Assembly (NCBI GenBank): GCA_017642935.1
Contig: JAEPOK010000002.1
Coordinates: 434,001-498,000 of the forward strand
Reading direction: 5' to 3'
DNA length: 64,000 nt
Origin: Hyphomicrobiales bacterium
GTDB taxonomy: Bacteria > Pseudomonadota > Alphaproteobacteria > Rhizobiales > MH13
Shown in pieces: positions 55,424 to 64,000 of the stretch. The first letter of the stretch is position 1, and each line of letters begins with the position of its first letter. The position numbers and the translations under genes were made by a program. The notes under the pieces are model-generated. The model was not told the origin of the DNA. It made no database searches and saw only the letters and a list, made by a program, of their open reading frames with translations.

Positions 55424-55744
55424 CTATGCGCCGCGCGCGGCCTTTTCCGCCAGACCGGACTGTCCCGTACGGCGGGCCAGCTCGGCGAGCACGGTGTTGA
55501 GCGGAATATCGGCCAGATGCAAGACCACAAGCAAATGGTAGAGGACGTCGGCGGCCTCCTTGGTAAGCTCCTCGGTATCGCCTTCCAATGCGGCGACGAT
55601 GGATTCCACCGCCTCTTCGCCCAGCTTGCGAGCGGCCTTGGGCATGCCTGCCTGAACCAGCGAGGCTGTGTAGCTCTCATCGGCGGGTGCCTTGGCACGT
55701 TCGGCCAAGATCGCTTCCAGGTCGGATAGGGTGAACTCAGCCAT
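55424..55744 (-). CDS. hisE: Phosphoribosyl-ATP pyrophosphatase
   Basis: 106 residues. [47 protein letters not shown] has the MazG-like metal-binding EE..E..A...D pattern of HisE. It hydrolyses PR-ATP to PR-AMP in step two of histidine synthesis. Three bases separate its start from hisF. hisI is not in the window, so the two activities are on separate proteins, as usual in alphaproteobacteria. Confidence 0.95.
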   Translation of the reverse strand: MAEFTLSDLEAILAERAKAPADESYTASLVQAGMPKAARKLGEEAVESIVAALEGDTEELTKEAADVLYHLLVVLHLADIPLNTVLAELARRTGQSGLAEKAARGA

Positions 55745-55747
55745 CGA

Positions 55748-56524
55748 TCACGCCGGACGCATTGGTATGCCGGCCTGCACCATGTGGTCCTTGACCTCAC
55801 CGATGGAGTAGGTGCCGAAGTGAAACACCGAGGCGGCCAGCACTGCGGTTGCGTGACCCTCGCGCACGCCCTCAACAAAATGATCCAGGGTGCCTACGCC
55901 GCCCGAGGCGATCACCGGAACCGTCACGGCATCGGCGATGGCGCGAGTAAGTGGCAGGTCGAAGCCAGCCTTGGTGCCGTCGCGGTCCATGGATGTGAGC
56001 AGGATTTCGCCGGCGCCGAGCGCCACGACCTCCTTAGCGTATTCAACCGCATCGATGCCCGTCGGCTTGCGCCCGCCATGGGTGAAGATTTCAAACCAGG
56101 TTGATCCGTCCTCGCGCACCGACTGTTTGGCGTCGATGGCCACCACGATGCATTGCGCGCCGAACTTTTCCGCCGCCCGGCGCACGAAATCGCGGTCGTG
56201 CACAGCCGCGGTGTTGATCGACACCTTGTCGGCACCGGCCACCAGCAGATTGCGAATATCATCCAGCGTGCGCACGCCGCCGCCGACCGTGACAGGCATG
56301 AAGCAATGCTCGGCGGTTTCACGGACCACATCGAGGATGATGCCGCGGTTTTCGTGGCTAGCGGTGATGTCGAGGAAGCAGAGCTCGTCCGCACCTGCTT
56401 CATCGTATGCCTTTGCGGCTTCCACTGGATCGCCAGCATCGACCAGATCGACGAAGTTCACGCCCTTGACGACGCGACCGTCCTTGACGTCGAGGCATGG
56501 GATGACGCGGGGTTTGAGCGACAT
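55748..56524 (-). CDS. hisF: Imidazole glycerol phosphate synthase subunit HisF
   Basis: 258 residues. The (beta/alpha)8 barrel carries [25 protein letters not shown] with the catalytic Asp of [38 protein letters not shown], and [19 protein letters not shown] holds the second catalytic Asp (SMDRDGT). It is the cyclase of step five, using ammonia made by HisH. It follows ytoQ, not hisA, in this genome. Confidence 0.97.
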   Translation of the reverse strand: MSLKPRVIPCLDVKDGRVVKGVNFVDLVDAGDPVEAAKAYDEAGADELCFLDITASHENRGIILDVVRETAEHCFMPVTVGGGVRTLDDIRNLLVAGADKVSINTAAVHDRDFVRRAAEKFGAQCIVVAIDAKQSVREDGSTWFEIFTHGGRKPTGIDAVEYAKEVVALGAGEILLTSMDRDGTKAGFDLPLTRAIADAVTVPVIASGGVGTLDHFVEGVREGHATAVLAASVFHFGTYSIGEVKDHMVQAGIPMRPA

Positions 56525-56530
56525 TTGACG

Positions 56531-57025
56531 TTACTCAGCGGCCTGAGCGGCGGTGGCGCCCGGCAGTGACCCGGTGATTACATAGGCCAAAGTCTCAGCC
56601 ACCTGGCGCGGCTCGCGGGCGACCGCCAGCGCCGCTGCGTCCACTTCCTTCAGTGCGTGGTCATGTTCTGGGCGCTGTAAAACAATCATCGGCTTGCCGA
56701 GCGCTGCGGCGTAGCCGGCGTCGAACGCGGCGTTCCATTGCCGGTATTTTTCGCCAAACCGAACGACGACAATGTCCGCATCGCCAATCAAGGTGCGGGT
56801 GCGAATGCCGTTCATCATCGCGCCCTTGTGGTCGTGCCAGTATTTGTCGGATTCAGCGCCGAGGATTTCCACGCCGCAATCATCGCTCGCCTCATGATTG
56901 GTCACCGGCGCGGAAAAGCGCACCGGAAGACCAGCGGCGGTCGTCGCCCGCTCGATCTCTTCGCGCCAATCAGTGTGAATCTCGCCGGAAAGATAAACGT
57001 TCCAGATTTTCTCATCAGATTTCAT
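56531..57025 (-). CDS. YtoQ family protein
   Basis: 164 residues. WNVYLSGEIHTDWREEI at the start, then FSAPVTNHEASDDCGVEILG and IRTRTLIGDADIVVVRFGEKYRQWNAAFDAGYAAALGKPMIVL match YtoQ, which has a nucleoside-2-deoxyribosyltransferase-like fold. Biological function is unknown. It sits between hisA and hisF on the same strand, six bases from hisF, so it is probably cotranscribed with histidine genes though unlikely to be a histidine enzyme. Confidence 0.85.
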   Translation of the reverse strand: MKSDEKIWNVYLSGEIHTDWREEIERATTAAGLPVRFSAPVTNHEASDDCGVEILGAESDKYWHDHKGAMMNGIRTRTLIGDADIVVVRFGEKYRQWNAAFDAGYAAALGKPMIVLQRPEHDHALKEVDAAALAVAREPRQVAETLAYVITGSLPGATAAQAAE

Positions 57026-57053
57026 GAACTTACCCTTTTATTACGGCGCGGGT

Positions 57054-57386
57054 TCAAGCGTTCTCGCTGCGCTTTTTGGTGATCACATAGGTGATGGCCA
57101 ACCCGACCAGTGTGACGATGGCCATGGGCACCGATATCAGCGCCCAACGGATCATGCCCATGAGCGATTGGGCGAAGCTTTCCAGAAAAGCGTTGGGTCG
57201 CGCACAGGCTCCGAGTTGCGGGAAGTCGATCACGCACCCGAGGGCGCGGGCGATCAGCTCTCCGAAAAAGGCGCCGACCAGGGGAAACAGGCCGATGATC
57301 AGCACCAGCCCGATCGACCAGCGCCACGCCCATTTTTTGGCGTCTTGTTCACTAACGCGCTCTTTGGAGCGCATACGCATGCTCAT
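57054..57386 (-). CDS. Small membrane protein within the his cluster
   Basis: 110 residues with two clear hydrophobic segments (about 23-45 and 75-100) and basic ends ([15 protein letters not shown]). Two cysteines lie in the loop ([16 protein letters not shown]). No family is recognised. Its start overlaps the hisA stop (ATGA, four bases), and it precedes ytoQ by 28 bases, forming an insertion between hisA and hisF. Confidence 0.65.
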   Translation of the reverse strand: MSMRMRSKERVSEQDAKKWAWRWSIGLVLIIGLFPLVGAFFGELIARALGCVIDFPQLGACARPNAFLESFAQSLMGMIRWALISVPMAIVTLVGLAITYVITKKRSENA

Positions 57387-58123
57387 CGTGCAGCCTCCAG
57401 GATATTTAGCGCCTCAACGGCGTCGATCCTGCCATCATAGAGCGCTCGGCCGGAAATAGCACCTTCCAGAATGGCCGCATCGGGCGCCGTCATGCGCCTA
57501 ATGTCATCCAGCGAGGCCAGACCGCCCGACGCGATCACCGGGATGGAGACCGCCTTTGCGAGATCGATCGTGGAATCCCAGTTGATGCCCGTCAGCACCC
57601 CATCACGATCAATGTCGGTGTAAACGATGGCCGCGACGCCGGCATCTTCGAAGGCTTTGGCCAGATCAACAGCGAGCATGTCGGAGGTTTCTGCCCAGCC
57701 CTCGACGGCGACTTTGCCGCCGCGAGCATCAATGCCGACGACAATCTTACCAGGATGGCGTTTTGCCGCTTCTCGGACCAAATCTGGATCGCGCACAGCG
57801 ATGGTACCAAGGATAACCCGCGCGATACCCTTGTCCAGCCAACCATCAATGGCCGTGTGATCGCGAATGCCACCGCCAAGCTGAACCGGCATGCGTACAT
57901 TTTTCAGGATGCTCTCGACGGCAGAGCTGTTTTGGCTCTGGCCGGCAAAGGCGCCGTTGAGATCAACAACGTGCAGGTAGGAAAAGCCCATGCGCTCAAA
58001 GTCAGCCGCCTGGGCGCCTGGATCGGTGTTGTAGACGGTGGCATCGTCCATTTCGCCTTTTTTCAAGCGAACGCAGACACCGTCTTTCAGGTCGATGGCG
58101 GGGAAGAGGATCACGGCGTCCAC
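57383..58123 (-). CDS. hisA: Phosphoribosylformimino-5-aminoimidazole carboxamide ribotide isomerase
   Basis: 246 residues. [29 protein letters not shown] begins the barrel, with the catalytic Asp in [16 protein letters not shown] and [16 protein letters not shown] (second Asp) complete the active site. It isomerises ProFAR to PRFAR, step four. Its start overlaps the hisH stop by 13 bases. A shorter start (MILFPAID-type) is not available here. Confidence 0.96.
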   Translation of the reverse strand: MDAVILFPAIDLKDGVCVRLKKGEMDDATVYNTDPGAQAADFERMGFSYLHVVDLNGAFAGQSQNSSAVESILKNVRMPVQLGGGIRDHTAIDGWLDKGIARVILGTIAVRDPDLVREAAKRHPGKIVVGIDARGGKVAVEGWAETSDMLAVDLAKAFEDAGVAAIVYTDIDRDGVLTGINWDSTIDLAKAVSIPVIASGGLASLDDIRRMTAPDAAILEGAISGRALYDGRIDAVEALNILEAAR

Positions 58124-58767
58124 CTCAAAAAGTTGCCGATGAGCGCAAGGCCGAGGGTCTGGCTTTTTTCGGGGTGAAACTGTGTGCCAACCAGATTGTC
58201 GCGGCCAACGATGGCCGTCACCGGACCACCATAATCGGTGCGGGCAATCACGTTGGCTTCGTTCTTAGCTTGCAGGTGGTAGGAATGAACGAAGTAGGCG
58301 TGCAGGCCATCATCGCCGGTCGCAATACCCTCTAGGATCGGATGCTTGCTGACCGCCGCCAAAACATTCCATCCCATGTGCGGGATTTTGAGGTTTGGGT
58401 TGTTCGGCTTGATGGCAACGACGTCCCCGGCGATCCAATCGAAGCCGGGCGTCACGCCGTGCTCCAAGCCGCGTGAGGCCATCAGCTGCATGCCAACGCA
58501 AATGCCAAGAAAAGGCGCACCGCGCTTCGTGACCGCGTGAAAAAGGGCATCGCGCATGCCTTCAACCGCGCTCAAACCGGCTGCGCAGTCGGCAAACGCG
58601 CCAACGCCCGGCAGCACCACACGATCGGCGGACCGCACCAGCTCCGGGTCGGAGGTGACATGCACCGTCGCCGCAAGACCTTGCTCGCGCACGACGCGCT
58701 CAAAGGCTTTGCTGGCCGAGCGCAGATTGCCCGAGCCATAGTCGATGATGGCAATCGATTCGGTCAT
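58111..58767 (-). CDS. hisH: Imidazole glycerol phosphate synthase glutaminase subunit HisH
   Basis: 218 residues from ATG 58767 ([23 protein letters not shown]); the open frame continues upstream into DUF2628 but has no homology there. The triad is Cys in [10 protein letters not shown] plus His and Glu in GTQFHPEKS. It supplies ammonia from glutamine to HisF. It is translationally close to hisA. Confidence 0.96.
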   Translation of the reverse strand: MTESIAIIDYGSGNLRSASKAFERVVREQGLAATVHVTSDPELVRSADRVVLPGVGAFADCAAGLSAVEGMRDALFHAVTKRGAPFLGICVGMQLMASRGLEHGVTPGFDWIAGDVVAIKPNNPNLKIPHMGWNVLAAVSKHPILEGIATGDDGLHAYFVHSYHLQAKNEANVIARTDYGGPVTAIVGRDNLVGTQFHPEKSQTLGLALIGNFLRWTP

Positions 58768-58778
58768 GAAACTGTTCG

Positions 58779-59267
58779 TTAGCTGGAAAGACCGGGAAGG
58801 GCGGGTGGCGTCGCGCTGGTCGGTCGATGGAGCGGTCCACGGGTGGCTTGCGCTGGCGACGAGGTTGGTCTTGCCGGTGCGCGACCATGATCGGCGACCC
58901 AGGTGCGAAAGAAAATGCGCTCGGCCTCTTTTTGGTTCGGCGCTTCGATGACGGCGATCTCGCGATAGCCCTTGGCCGCCATGCTTTCCAGACGCAGCTG
59001 CCCGGCCTCGATCATGATGATGAGCGCGAGCGCTACGGACACCCCGACGGTCACCCAGACCGGCACAGAAAAACTGGCAAGCTGGATCGCGATGCAAAGG
59101 ATCACATAACCGAGCAAAACCCACCAGAGTCGCCGCACGATCATCCAGATGAGCGGCACGAACAGAGCGGCGAGCGACCAGCCATGGCGAACAAAAACCA
59201 GGCTTTGAGCGTCATCCTCCAGCGTGCCGGGCATCACCGGCGGTGCAAAAACCGAATAGGTGCGCAT
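58779..59267 (-). CDS. DUF2628 family membrane protein
   Basis: 162 residues. RTYSVFAPP...[33 protein letters not shown] is the DUF2628 start, with about three hydrophobic segments up to residue 85. A basic/Pro-rich tail follows ([16 protein letters not shown]). DUF2628 lies between hisB and hisH in many Rhizobiales; its function is unknown. It abuts the hisB stop. Confidence 0.85.
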   Translation of the reverse strand: MRTYSVFAPPVMPGTLEDDAQSLVFVRHGWSLAALFVPLIWMIVRRLWWVLLGYVILCIAIQLASFSVPVWVTVGVSVALALIIMIEAGQLRLESMAAKGYREIAVIEAPNQKEAERIFFRTWVADHGRAPARPTSSPAQATRGPLHRPTSATPPALPGLSS

Positions 59268-59861
59268 CTAAAGCGCTCCTTTCGTCGTCGGCAGATCGTC
59301 TGCGACCCGTGGATCGATGGCTAGCGCGTCGCGCAATGCGCGCGCCACAGCTTTGAAAATGCTCTCGGCGATATGGTGACTGTTGGCCCCATGAACACTT
59401 TCAACATGCAGCGTGATGCCGGCATTCATTGCAAACGCCTGAAAAAACTCGCGCACCAGTTCGGTGTCAAACGTGCCGATTGTGTCCGCGGTGAACTCCA
59501 CCCGCCAAACCAAAAACGGCCGGCCCGACACGTCAACAGCAGCGCGCGACAGGGCCTCGTCCATCGGCAGATCGGCGGAGGCGTAACGGCGAATGCCGCG
59601 CTTGTCGCCAAGCGCCTCTTTGACCGCCTGGCCAAGCGTGATGCCGACATCTTCTACCAAATGGTGATCGTCGATGTGCGTGTCGCCGATTGCCTCCACG
59701 CTTATGTCCATCAGCGAGTGTTTGCCCAGCTGATCGAGCATGTGCGCAAAAAACCCAGCCCCATTCAGCGTGATGGTCGACGCGCCTTTGCCATCGAGAT
59801 CGACCGTCGCTTTGACGGACGTCTCGTTGGTGGTGCGCTCAAGCGTGGCTGTGCGAGGCAT
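59268..59861 (-). CDS. hisB: Imidazoleglycerol-phosphate dehydratase
   Basis: 197 residues, the monofunctional type. Histidine-rich manganese sites are present in [31 protein letters not shown] and [18 protein letters not shown]. It dehydrates IGP in step six. It is the first gene of the minus-strand histidine run and is divergent from hslV over a 169-base spacer. Confidence 0.96.
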   Translation of the reverse strand: MPRTATLERTTNETSVKATVDLDGKGASTITLNGAGFFAHMLDQLGKHSLMDISVEAIGDTHIDDHHLVEDVGITLGQAVKEALGDKRGIRRYASADLPMDEALSRAAVDVSGRPFLVWRVEFTADTIGTFDTELVREFFQAFAMNAGITLHVESVHGANSHHIAESIFKAVARALRDALAIDPRVADDLPTTKGAL

Positions 59862-59966
59862 GGCAATCGAGTCTCGTTCTTAGAAGATGCTTCCCTCTAG
59901 CAGGGCAAGTGCCGCGATCCAAGCGCCGAACCACCCTCTGGTGAACGCGCGACGACGAAACCGTTG

Positions 59967-59995
59967 CTTTGCAATCGCCGCCAGCACGCCTACAT
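59967..59995 (+). promoter_or_regulatory. Possible RpoH-like promoter of hslVU
   Basis: CTTTGC (59967-59972), 16 bases, then CCTACAT (59989-59995), 35 bases before the hslV start. It resembles the alphaproteobacterial heat-shock pattern CTTG-N-CYTATNT with mismatches in both elements. hslVU is a heat-shock operon in many bacteria. This site is weaker than the one at dnaK. Confidence 0.35.
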
Positions 59996-60030
59996 GCGAT
60001 GCAACGGAACTCTTAATGGAAAGCACATCC

Positions 60031-60594
60031 ATGCATTCTCCTGAAAACGCCCTGCCGACCATGCACGCGACAACCATTGTGACCGTCCGTAAGGACGGCA
60101 AAGTTGTCGTTGCAGGCGATGGACAGGTCTCGCTTGGCCAAACCGTGATCAAAGGCAACGCCCGCAAAGTCCGTCGTCTGGCCAGCGGTGACGTTATCGG
60201 CGGCTTTGCCGGCGCAACCGCCGATGCATTCACCTTGTTCGAGCGGCTTGAAGCGAAACTTGAACAATATCCCGGGCAGCTAAAGCGCGCCTCGGTCGAA
60301 CTTGCCAAAGACTGGCGGACAGATCGCTATCTGCGACGGTTGGAAGCGATGATGATCGTCGCCGACAAAGATGAAAGCCTGATTCTGACCGGCACTGGCG
60401 ACGTGCTCGAACCAGAAGACGGGATTATGGCCATCGGTTCTGGCGGCAATTATGCCCTGGCTGCCGCGCGGGCCTTGGCCGACAGCGCCCATGATGCAGA
60501 AGAAGTAGCGCGGCGCGCTCTCACAATCGCAGGCGATATCTGCGTTTACACCAACCATAATCTGGTGGTGGAAAGCATCGACGAGGCAAGCTAG
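60031..60594 (+). CDS. hslV: ATP-dependent protease peptidase subunit HslV
   Basis: 187 residues from ATG 60031, with GGAAAG about ten bases upstream; ATG 60016 and 60061 are alternatives. The peptidase begins [37 protein letters not shown] after a propeptide ending MHA, so cleavage before the first Thr exposes the catalytic N-terminal threonine. It forms a two-ring dodecamer with HslU. The TAG stop overlaps the next GTG. Confidence 0.95.
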   Translation: MHSPENALPTMHATTIVTVRKDGKVVVAGDGQVSLGQTVIKGNARKVRRLASGDVIGGFAGATADAFTLFERLEAKLEQYPGQLKRASVELAKDWRTDRYLRRLEAMMIVADKDESLILTGTGDVLEPEDGIMAIGSGGNYALAAARALADSAHDAEEVARRALTIAGDICVYTNHNLVVESIDEAS

Positions 60595-61697
60595 TGGCAA
60601 CACCCCCACCTGTTCCGGAGGTTAGAGACCGTATCAGCGCTGGTGTTGCGGCGGGTATCATTACGCCCGACCAAGCAATGGCGTTGCGGAAGCTTCCGCT
60701 CGATTCGATGCCGGAACAGTTTGCCACCACACGCACCGGCGATGAGCCCTTTGCACTGTTTCGCGGGTTTCGCGACGTGTTTTTGGCGATCGGCATCGTG
60801 ATTCTGGCGGTTGGTTTGACCAGCGTTGCTGGCCAGCTGTTGGGCATGCGCTTTGATCTTCAGGCCGGTTGGACCGACGCCCTGTTCGGCCTCATCTTGG
60901 CCGTCTTTGCCTGGGTCGTGGCCGAATGGGTAACCGGACGGCTTCGGATGCCGCTGGCGAGCCTCGTCACCGCGTTGGCCTTCAGTGCGGCCTTTGCAGC
61001 GACGTTGGCCAGCCTCAGCGAAATGGCCGGTTTAAGCGCTGGGTCCGGGTTGGGCATTGACCTGCTTGCCCCGGTGTTTGGCGCACTGGGCGCTTTGCTC
61101 TTTTACATCCGCTTCCGGCTGCCCGCGGCCATGTTGCTCATCGCCGGGGGGTTGTCGGCGACGATTCTTCGCTTGATCGATCCAACCTGGTTCGACTCGC
61201 CTGGTGCCACGTTTCAAATCGCGGCGTTTGTCGTTGGTCTGGTCATCTTCGCCGTCGCGATCAGCTATGAGCTGCGCGATCCAAGGCGGGTTCAGCGTCA
61301 GTCTGAGAATGCCTTTTGGCTACATCTGTTGGCTGCGCCGCTGATCGTCTTTGCCCTGACCGGCGGCGCCACATCGCTTGATGTCAGCTCCACGGGCGAG
61401 GCCTTACGCATGTTTGCGGTTGTCTTTGCGCTTGGCTTGCTCGCCCTCCTCATCGATCGGCGCGCCTTCATCGTCTCGGCGCTGCTCTATCTGGCAGGTG
61501 CGATCGCCTACACCGTCAATCAATCAGGCGTAGCGCCCGACACGCAGTTTGCCATCACGGCCCTGGCGCTTGGCCTGTTCGTCGTGGGGCTGGCGCTTGG
61601 CTGGCAACCGCTCCGTCAGGTTTTTCTTGGGTTGTTGCCAGACCGCTGGTCCGCGCACCTGCCCAATCCAGCGGGCCCAGATGCTCTGGGCGGATAG
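60594..61697 (+). CDS. Multi-pass membrane protein of unknown function
   Basis: 367 residues from GTG 60594, overlapping the hslV stop by one base. A soluble N-terminus of about 60 residues (RDRISAGVAAGIITPDQAMALRKL, DUF2157-like in style) precedes about ten hydrophobic segments rich in Ala/Leu. Families such as DUF2157/DUF4401 look like this, but I cannot assign one firmly. It separates hslV from hslU and is surely transcribed with them. Confidence 0.6.
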   Translation: MATPPPVPEVRDRISAGVAAGIITPDQAMALRKLPLDSMPEQFATTRTGDEPFALFRGFRDVFLAIGIVILAVGLTSVAGQLLGMRFDLQAGWTDALFGLILAVFAWVVAEWVTGRLRMPLASLVTALAFSAAFAATLASLSEMAGLSAGSGLGIDLLAPVFGALGALLFYIRFRLPAAMLLIAGGLSATILRLIDPTWFDSPGATFQIAAFVVGLVIFAVAISYELRDPRRVQRQSENAFWLHLLAAPLIVFALTGGATSLDVSSTGEALRMFAVVFALGLLALLIDRRAFIVSALLYLAGAIAYTVNQSGVAPDTQFAITALALGLFVVGLALGWQPLRQVFLGLLPDRWSAHLPNPAGPDALGG

Positions 61698-61700
61698 GTC

Positions 61701-62225
61701 ATGCGCTTTCGCTTCGAACCCGTAACGGACAACGACAAACCGATGCTGCGCGACTGGCTTTCAACGCCGGATGCGCAGACCTGGTGGGGCGATCCAGACC
61801 ATGAGATCAAGCTGATCTACGATGGGGAGGTGACCGGCGAGTCATCGGGCTACATCGTTCATGGCGAGGATGGGCCGTTCGCCTACATCCAATCCTGGCC
61901 GAGCGAGAAGCAACCGCCGGAAGCGATTAAGGACGAACCATGGGTCGCCGAGCAGCCTGCCGGCACGTTGGGGGTTGATATCACCATCGGGCGACCCGAT
62001 CTGCTGGGAAAGGGCCTTGGGACCGAGGTGATGCGGCAATTTTGCCAGAAGCTCTTCAACGAAGGGGCGCCGCGTCTGATCATCGATCCCGATGCCAGCA
62101 ACGCTCGCGCTGTGCGCGCCTACGAAAAGGCGGGCTTCTCCCGTTTTGACCAGTATACCAATGCGGATGGCTCCATCACGCTGCTGATGGAAATGTTTCC
62201 GCCTGAAGGACACACCACTTTATGA
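61701..62225 (+). CDS. GNAT N-acetyltransferase, aminoglycoside 6'-acetyltransferase-like
   Basis: 174 residues. [33 protein letters not shown], then YIQSWP and [25 protein letters not shown] (acetyl-CoA loop), [18 protein letters not shown] match the AAC(6')/Acetyltransf_8 group. Chromosomal relatives between hslV and hslU in rhizobia do not imply resistance; the substrate is unknown. It overlaps hslU by four bases. Confidence 0.85.
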   Translation: MRFRFEPVTDNDKPMLRDWLSTPDAQTWWGDPDHEIKLIYDGEVTGESSGYIVHGEDGPFAYIQSWPSEKQPPEAIKDEPWVAEQPAGTLGVDITIGRPDLLGKGLGTEVMRQFCQKLFNEGAPRLIIDPDASNARAVRAYEKAGFSRFDQYTNADGSITLLMEMFPPEGHTTL

Positions 62226-63538
62226 GCAACCTTGCTGCCACCTTCTCCCCCCGTGAGATCGTTTCTGAACTCGACCGCTTCATCATCGGCCAGCATGACG
62301 CCAAACGCGCCGTGGCCATCGCCCTGCGCAACCGCTGGCGCCGTCAGCAGCTCGATGAGACCTTGCGCGAAGAGGTGATGCCGAAGAACATTTTGATGAT
62401 CGGACCAACGGGCGTCGGCAAAACCGAGATTTCCCGGCGGCTTGCCAAACTTGCCAACGCGCCTTTCATCAAAATCGAAGCCACGAAATTCACCGAGGTC
62501 GGCTATGTCGGTCGCGATGTGGAACAGATCGTTCGCGACCTCGTTGAAGCGGCCATTGGTTTGGTGCGCGAGCAACGCCGCAAGAAAGTTGAAGCCAAGG
62601 CGCATATCGCCGCCGAAGACCGCGTCTTGGACGCGCTGGTCGGCGAAAACGCCTCACCGGCCACCCGCGACAGCTTCCGCAAGAAGCTGCGCGAGGGTGA
62701 TCTCAACGATAAGGAAATCGAGATCGATGTCCGTGACGTTGGTGGCGCGCCGATGTTCGAGATCCCAGGCATGCCCGGCGCCAATATGGGCATGATCAAT
62801 ATGAGCGACATGCTCGGCAAAGCTTTTGGCGGCGCGCGTACCAAAAAGCGCCGGGTAACAGTCGCCGACAGTCACGATCTGCTTCTGGCCGAAGAATCCG
62901 ACAAGCTTCTGGACGATGAAGAGATCACCCATGAAGCCATCCAGCTAACCGAAAATCATGGCATCGTGTTTCTCGATGAGATCGACAAGATTGCGTCTAG
63001 CTCCGGGCGCGGTGGCGATGTGTCTCGCGAAGGCGTGCAGCGCGATCTGTTGCCGCTGGTCGAAGGGACGACGGTTTCAACCAAATATGGCCCGGTGAAA
63101 TCCGACCATATTCTGTTCATCGCCTCCGGCGCGTTCCATGTGGCCAAACCCTCGGACCTGCTTCCGGAACTTCAGGGCCGTTTGCCCATTCGCGTTGAGC
63201 TGAAGGCGCTGACCCGCGATGATTTCCGCCAGATCCTGCGCGATACCGAAGCCAGCCTCATCAAGCAATATGTCGCGCTGATGGGCACAGAGGATGTGAC
63301 GATCACCTTCACCGATGATGCGATCGATGCGATTGCCGACGTGGCGGTTGATCTCAACGGCTCGGTTGAAAACATCGGTGCTCGCCGTCTGCAAACGGTG
63401 ATGGAGCGAATCTTGGATGAAATCTCCTTCACAGCACCGGATCGTGCGGGCGAAGAAATCGTGATCGACGCCGATCATGTGCAGGACAATATCGGTGAGC
63501 TGGCAAAGAACACCGATTTGTCTAAGTTCATCCTGTAG
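62222..63538 (+). CDS. hslU: ATP-dependent protease ATPase subunit HslU
   Basis: 438 residues, typical Hsl[35 protein letters not shown], pore loop GYVGRD, Walker [10 protein letters not shown], Walker [12 protein letters not shown], and the C-terminal NTDLSKFIL that docks into HslV. An I-domain lies in between. It unfolds substrates for HslV. Its stop directly abuts the stop of the convergent XRE gene. Confidence 0.97.
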   Translation: MSNLAATFSPREIVSELDRFIIGQHDAKRAVAIALRNRWRRQQLDETLREEVMPKNILMIGPTGVGKTEISRRLAKLANAPFIKIEATKFTEVGYVGRDVEQIVRDLVEAAIGLVREQRRKKVEAKAHIAAEDRVLDALVGENASPATRDSFRKKLREGDLNDKEIEIDVRDVGGAPMFEIPGMPGANMGMINMSDMLGKAFGGARTKKRRVTVADSHDLLLAEESDKLLDDEEITHEAIQLTENHGIVFLDEIDKIASSSGRGGDVSREGVQRDLLPLVEGTTVSTKYGPVKSDHILFIASGAFHVAKPSDLLPELQGRLPIRVELKALTRDDFRQILRDTEASLIKQYVALMGTEDVTITFTDDAIDAIADVAVDLNGSVENIGARRLQTVMERILDEISFTAPDRAGEEIVIDADHVQDNIGELAKNTDLSKFIL

Positions 63539-63997
63539 TTAGCCAGATTCACCCTGCTCATCGGCCCGCCGACGTTTGCCCTGGACAGGTTCCAGGGCAG
63601 GCGCGACGCCCTCAATCAGCATCTCAATGACGTTTTCCAGATAGATGCAGTCGTTCGCCGACAGGTGGTCGATGCGCTGCGCGAACACATTGGCAAGCCG
63701 CGTCGCGTTGGGGCTGAGGTCTACCGTGTCGACCACAACTCGCGGGTGCGAGAGAAAGGCCAGCGTTTCAAGCTCGTCGGCATCGTCCCAGATGAGATTG
63801 AAATAGCCGACGATCTGCTGGACGAAGGCCCAGTTGGGCAGGCCGCGCTTGCCATGTTCCAGGGCCGACAGATAGGCGCTCGATACGTTAAGCGCCTCGG
63901 CCATCTCGGCCTGGGTGACGCTGCGCGCTTCGCGCAACTGACGCAGCTTGACCCCAAGCGGGGTCAACGTCGCAGATTTCTGGGCCTGGGCTTTCAT
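63539..63997 (-). CDS. XRE-family transcriptional regulator
   Basis: 152 residues, starting at ATG 63997, three bases from the window edge, so an earlier start outside cannot be excluded. The helix-turn-helix is LGVKLRQLREARSVTQAEMAEALNVSSAYLSALEHGKRGLPNWAFVQQIVGYF (positions 14-66). The C-terminal half is helical with DLSPNATRLANVFAQRIDHLS. Such regulators follow hslU in several Rhizobiales; target unknown. The two stop codons touch with no terminator between them. Confidence 0.85.
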   Translation of the reverse strand: MKAQAQKSATLTPLGVKLRQLREARSVTQAEMAEALNVSSAYLSALEHGKRGLPNWAFVQQIVGYFNLIWDDADELETLAFLSHPRVVVDTVDLSPNATRLANVFAQRIDHLSANDCIYLENVIEMLIEGVAPALEPVQGKRRRADEQGESG

Positions 63998-64000
63998 CGC

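Noticed and set aside
61701-62225. Aminoglycoside resistance gene
   Set aside because: The fold is AAC(6')-like, but chromosomal GNAT genes at this hslV-hslU position are general in rhizobia and nothing indicates mobility or a drug substrate.
1-64000. tRNA, rRNA, CRISPR, transposase or integrase genes
   Set aside because: Looked for T-loop-like GTTCGAATC contexts, repeated spacers and transposase motifs in the translated frames; none was convincing.

Overview
The window reads as core chromosome of an alphaproteobacterium of the Hyphomicrobiales (Rhizobiales) type. The evidence is gene order and protein style: maeB-mutS-glnD-murJ-trpS-usp; nfuA-tsaB-rimI-fur/mur-plsC-miaB-phoH-ybeY-corC-lnt-HTH-metK-trmB; rimP-nusA-ylxR-infB-rbfA-truB...rpsO-pnp; and a coaA-hisEF-hisAH-hisB block divergent from hslVU. 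Genus cannot be read from this alone. Coding density is high, many genes overlap by 4 bases, and I see no rRNA, tRNA, CRISPR array, insertion sequence or prophage.

Layout. 1-8.2 kb: end of rsmI, yraN, gshB, a small membrane protein, comM, a soluble hybrid histidine kinase, olsB (ornithine lipid synthesis), and a divergent ArgP-like regulator with a LysE/ArgO exporter. 8.4-15.1 kb: dnaK and dnaJ, unusually separated by an FkbM methyltransferase, an SDR oxidoreductase and a cyclopropane fatty-acid synthase. 15.2-17.5 kb: an extensin-like exported protein with LAS-type metallopeptidase residues, and a BioF2-type acyltransferase. 17.5-29.9 kb: maeB opposite the mutS-glnD-murJ-trpS-usp-DUF2164-phosphoesterase run. 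30.1-42 kb: Fe-S scaffold, t6A enzyme, RimI, Fur/Mur regulator, lysophospholipid acyltransferase, MiaB, PhoH, YbeY, CorC-like protein, Lnt, an XRE regulator, MetK, TrmB. 42.1-54.3 kb: transcription/translation block rimP to pnp, with a small accessory island (PilZ, two small unknowns, MmyB-like regulator) between truB and rpsO. 54.4-59.9 kb: coaA and histidine genes on the minus strand. 60-64 kb: hslV, a membrane protein, a GNAT protein, hslU and a convergent XRE regulator.

There is no obvious new defence or mobile system. The most interesting signals are regulatory and organisational: an ICE-like (Irr) palindrome upstream of the Fe-S scaffold gene; tandem 11-bp-phased PHO-like half-sites upstream of olsB, together with both acyltransferase steps of ornithine lipid synthesis in one window; RpoH-like promoters at dnaK and hslV; structured leaders at rpsO and pnp; a perfect palindrome between an MmyB-like regulator and a small membrane protein; and insertions into three conserved pairs or operons (dnaK/dnaJ, hisA/hisF, hslV/hslU). 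All motif calls were made by eye and need a computed scan.
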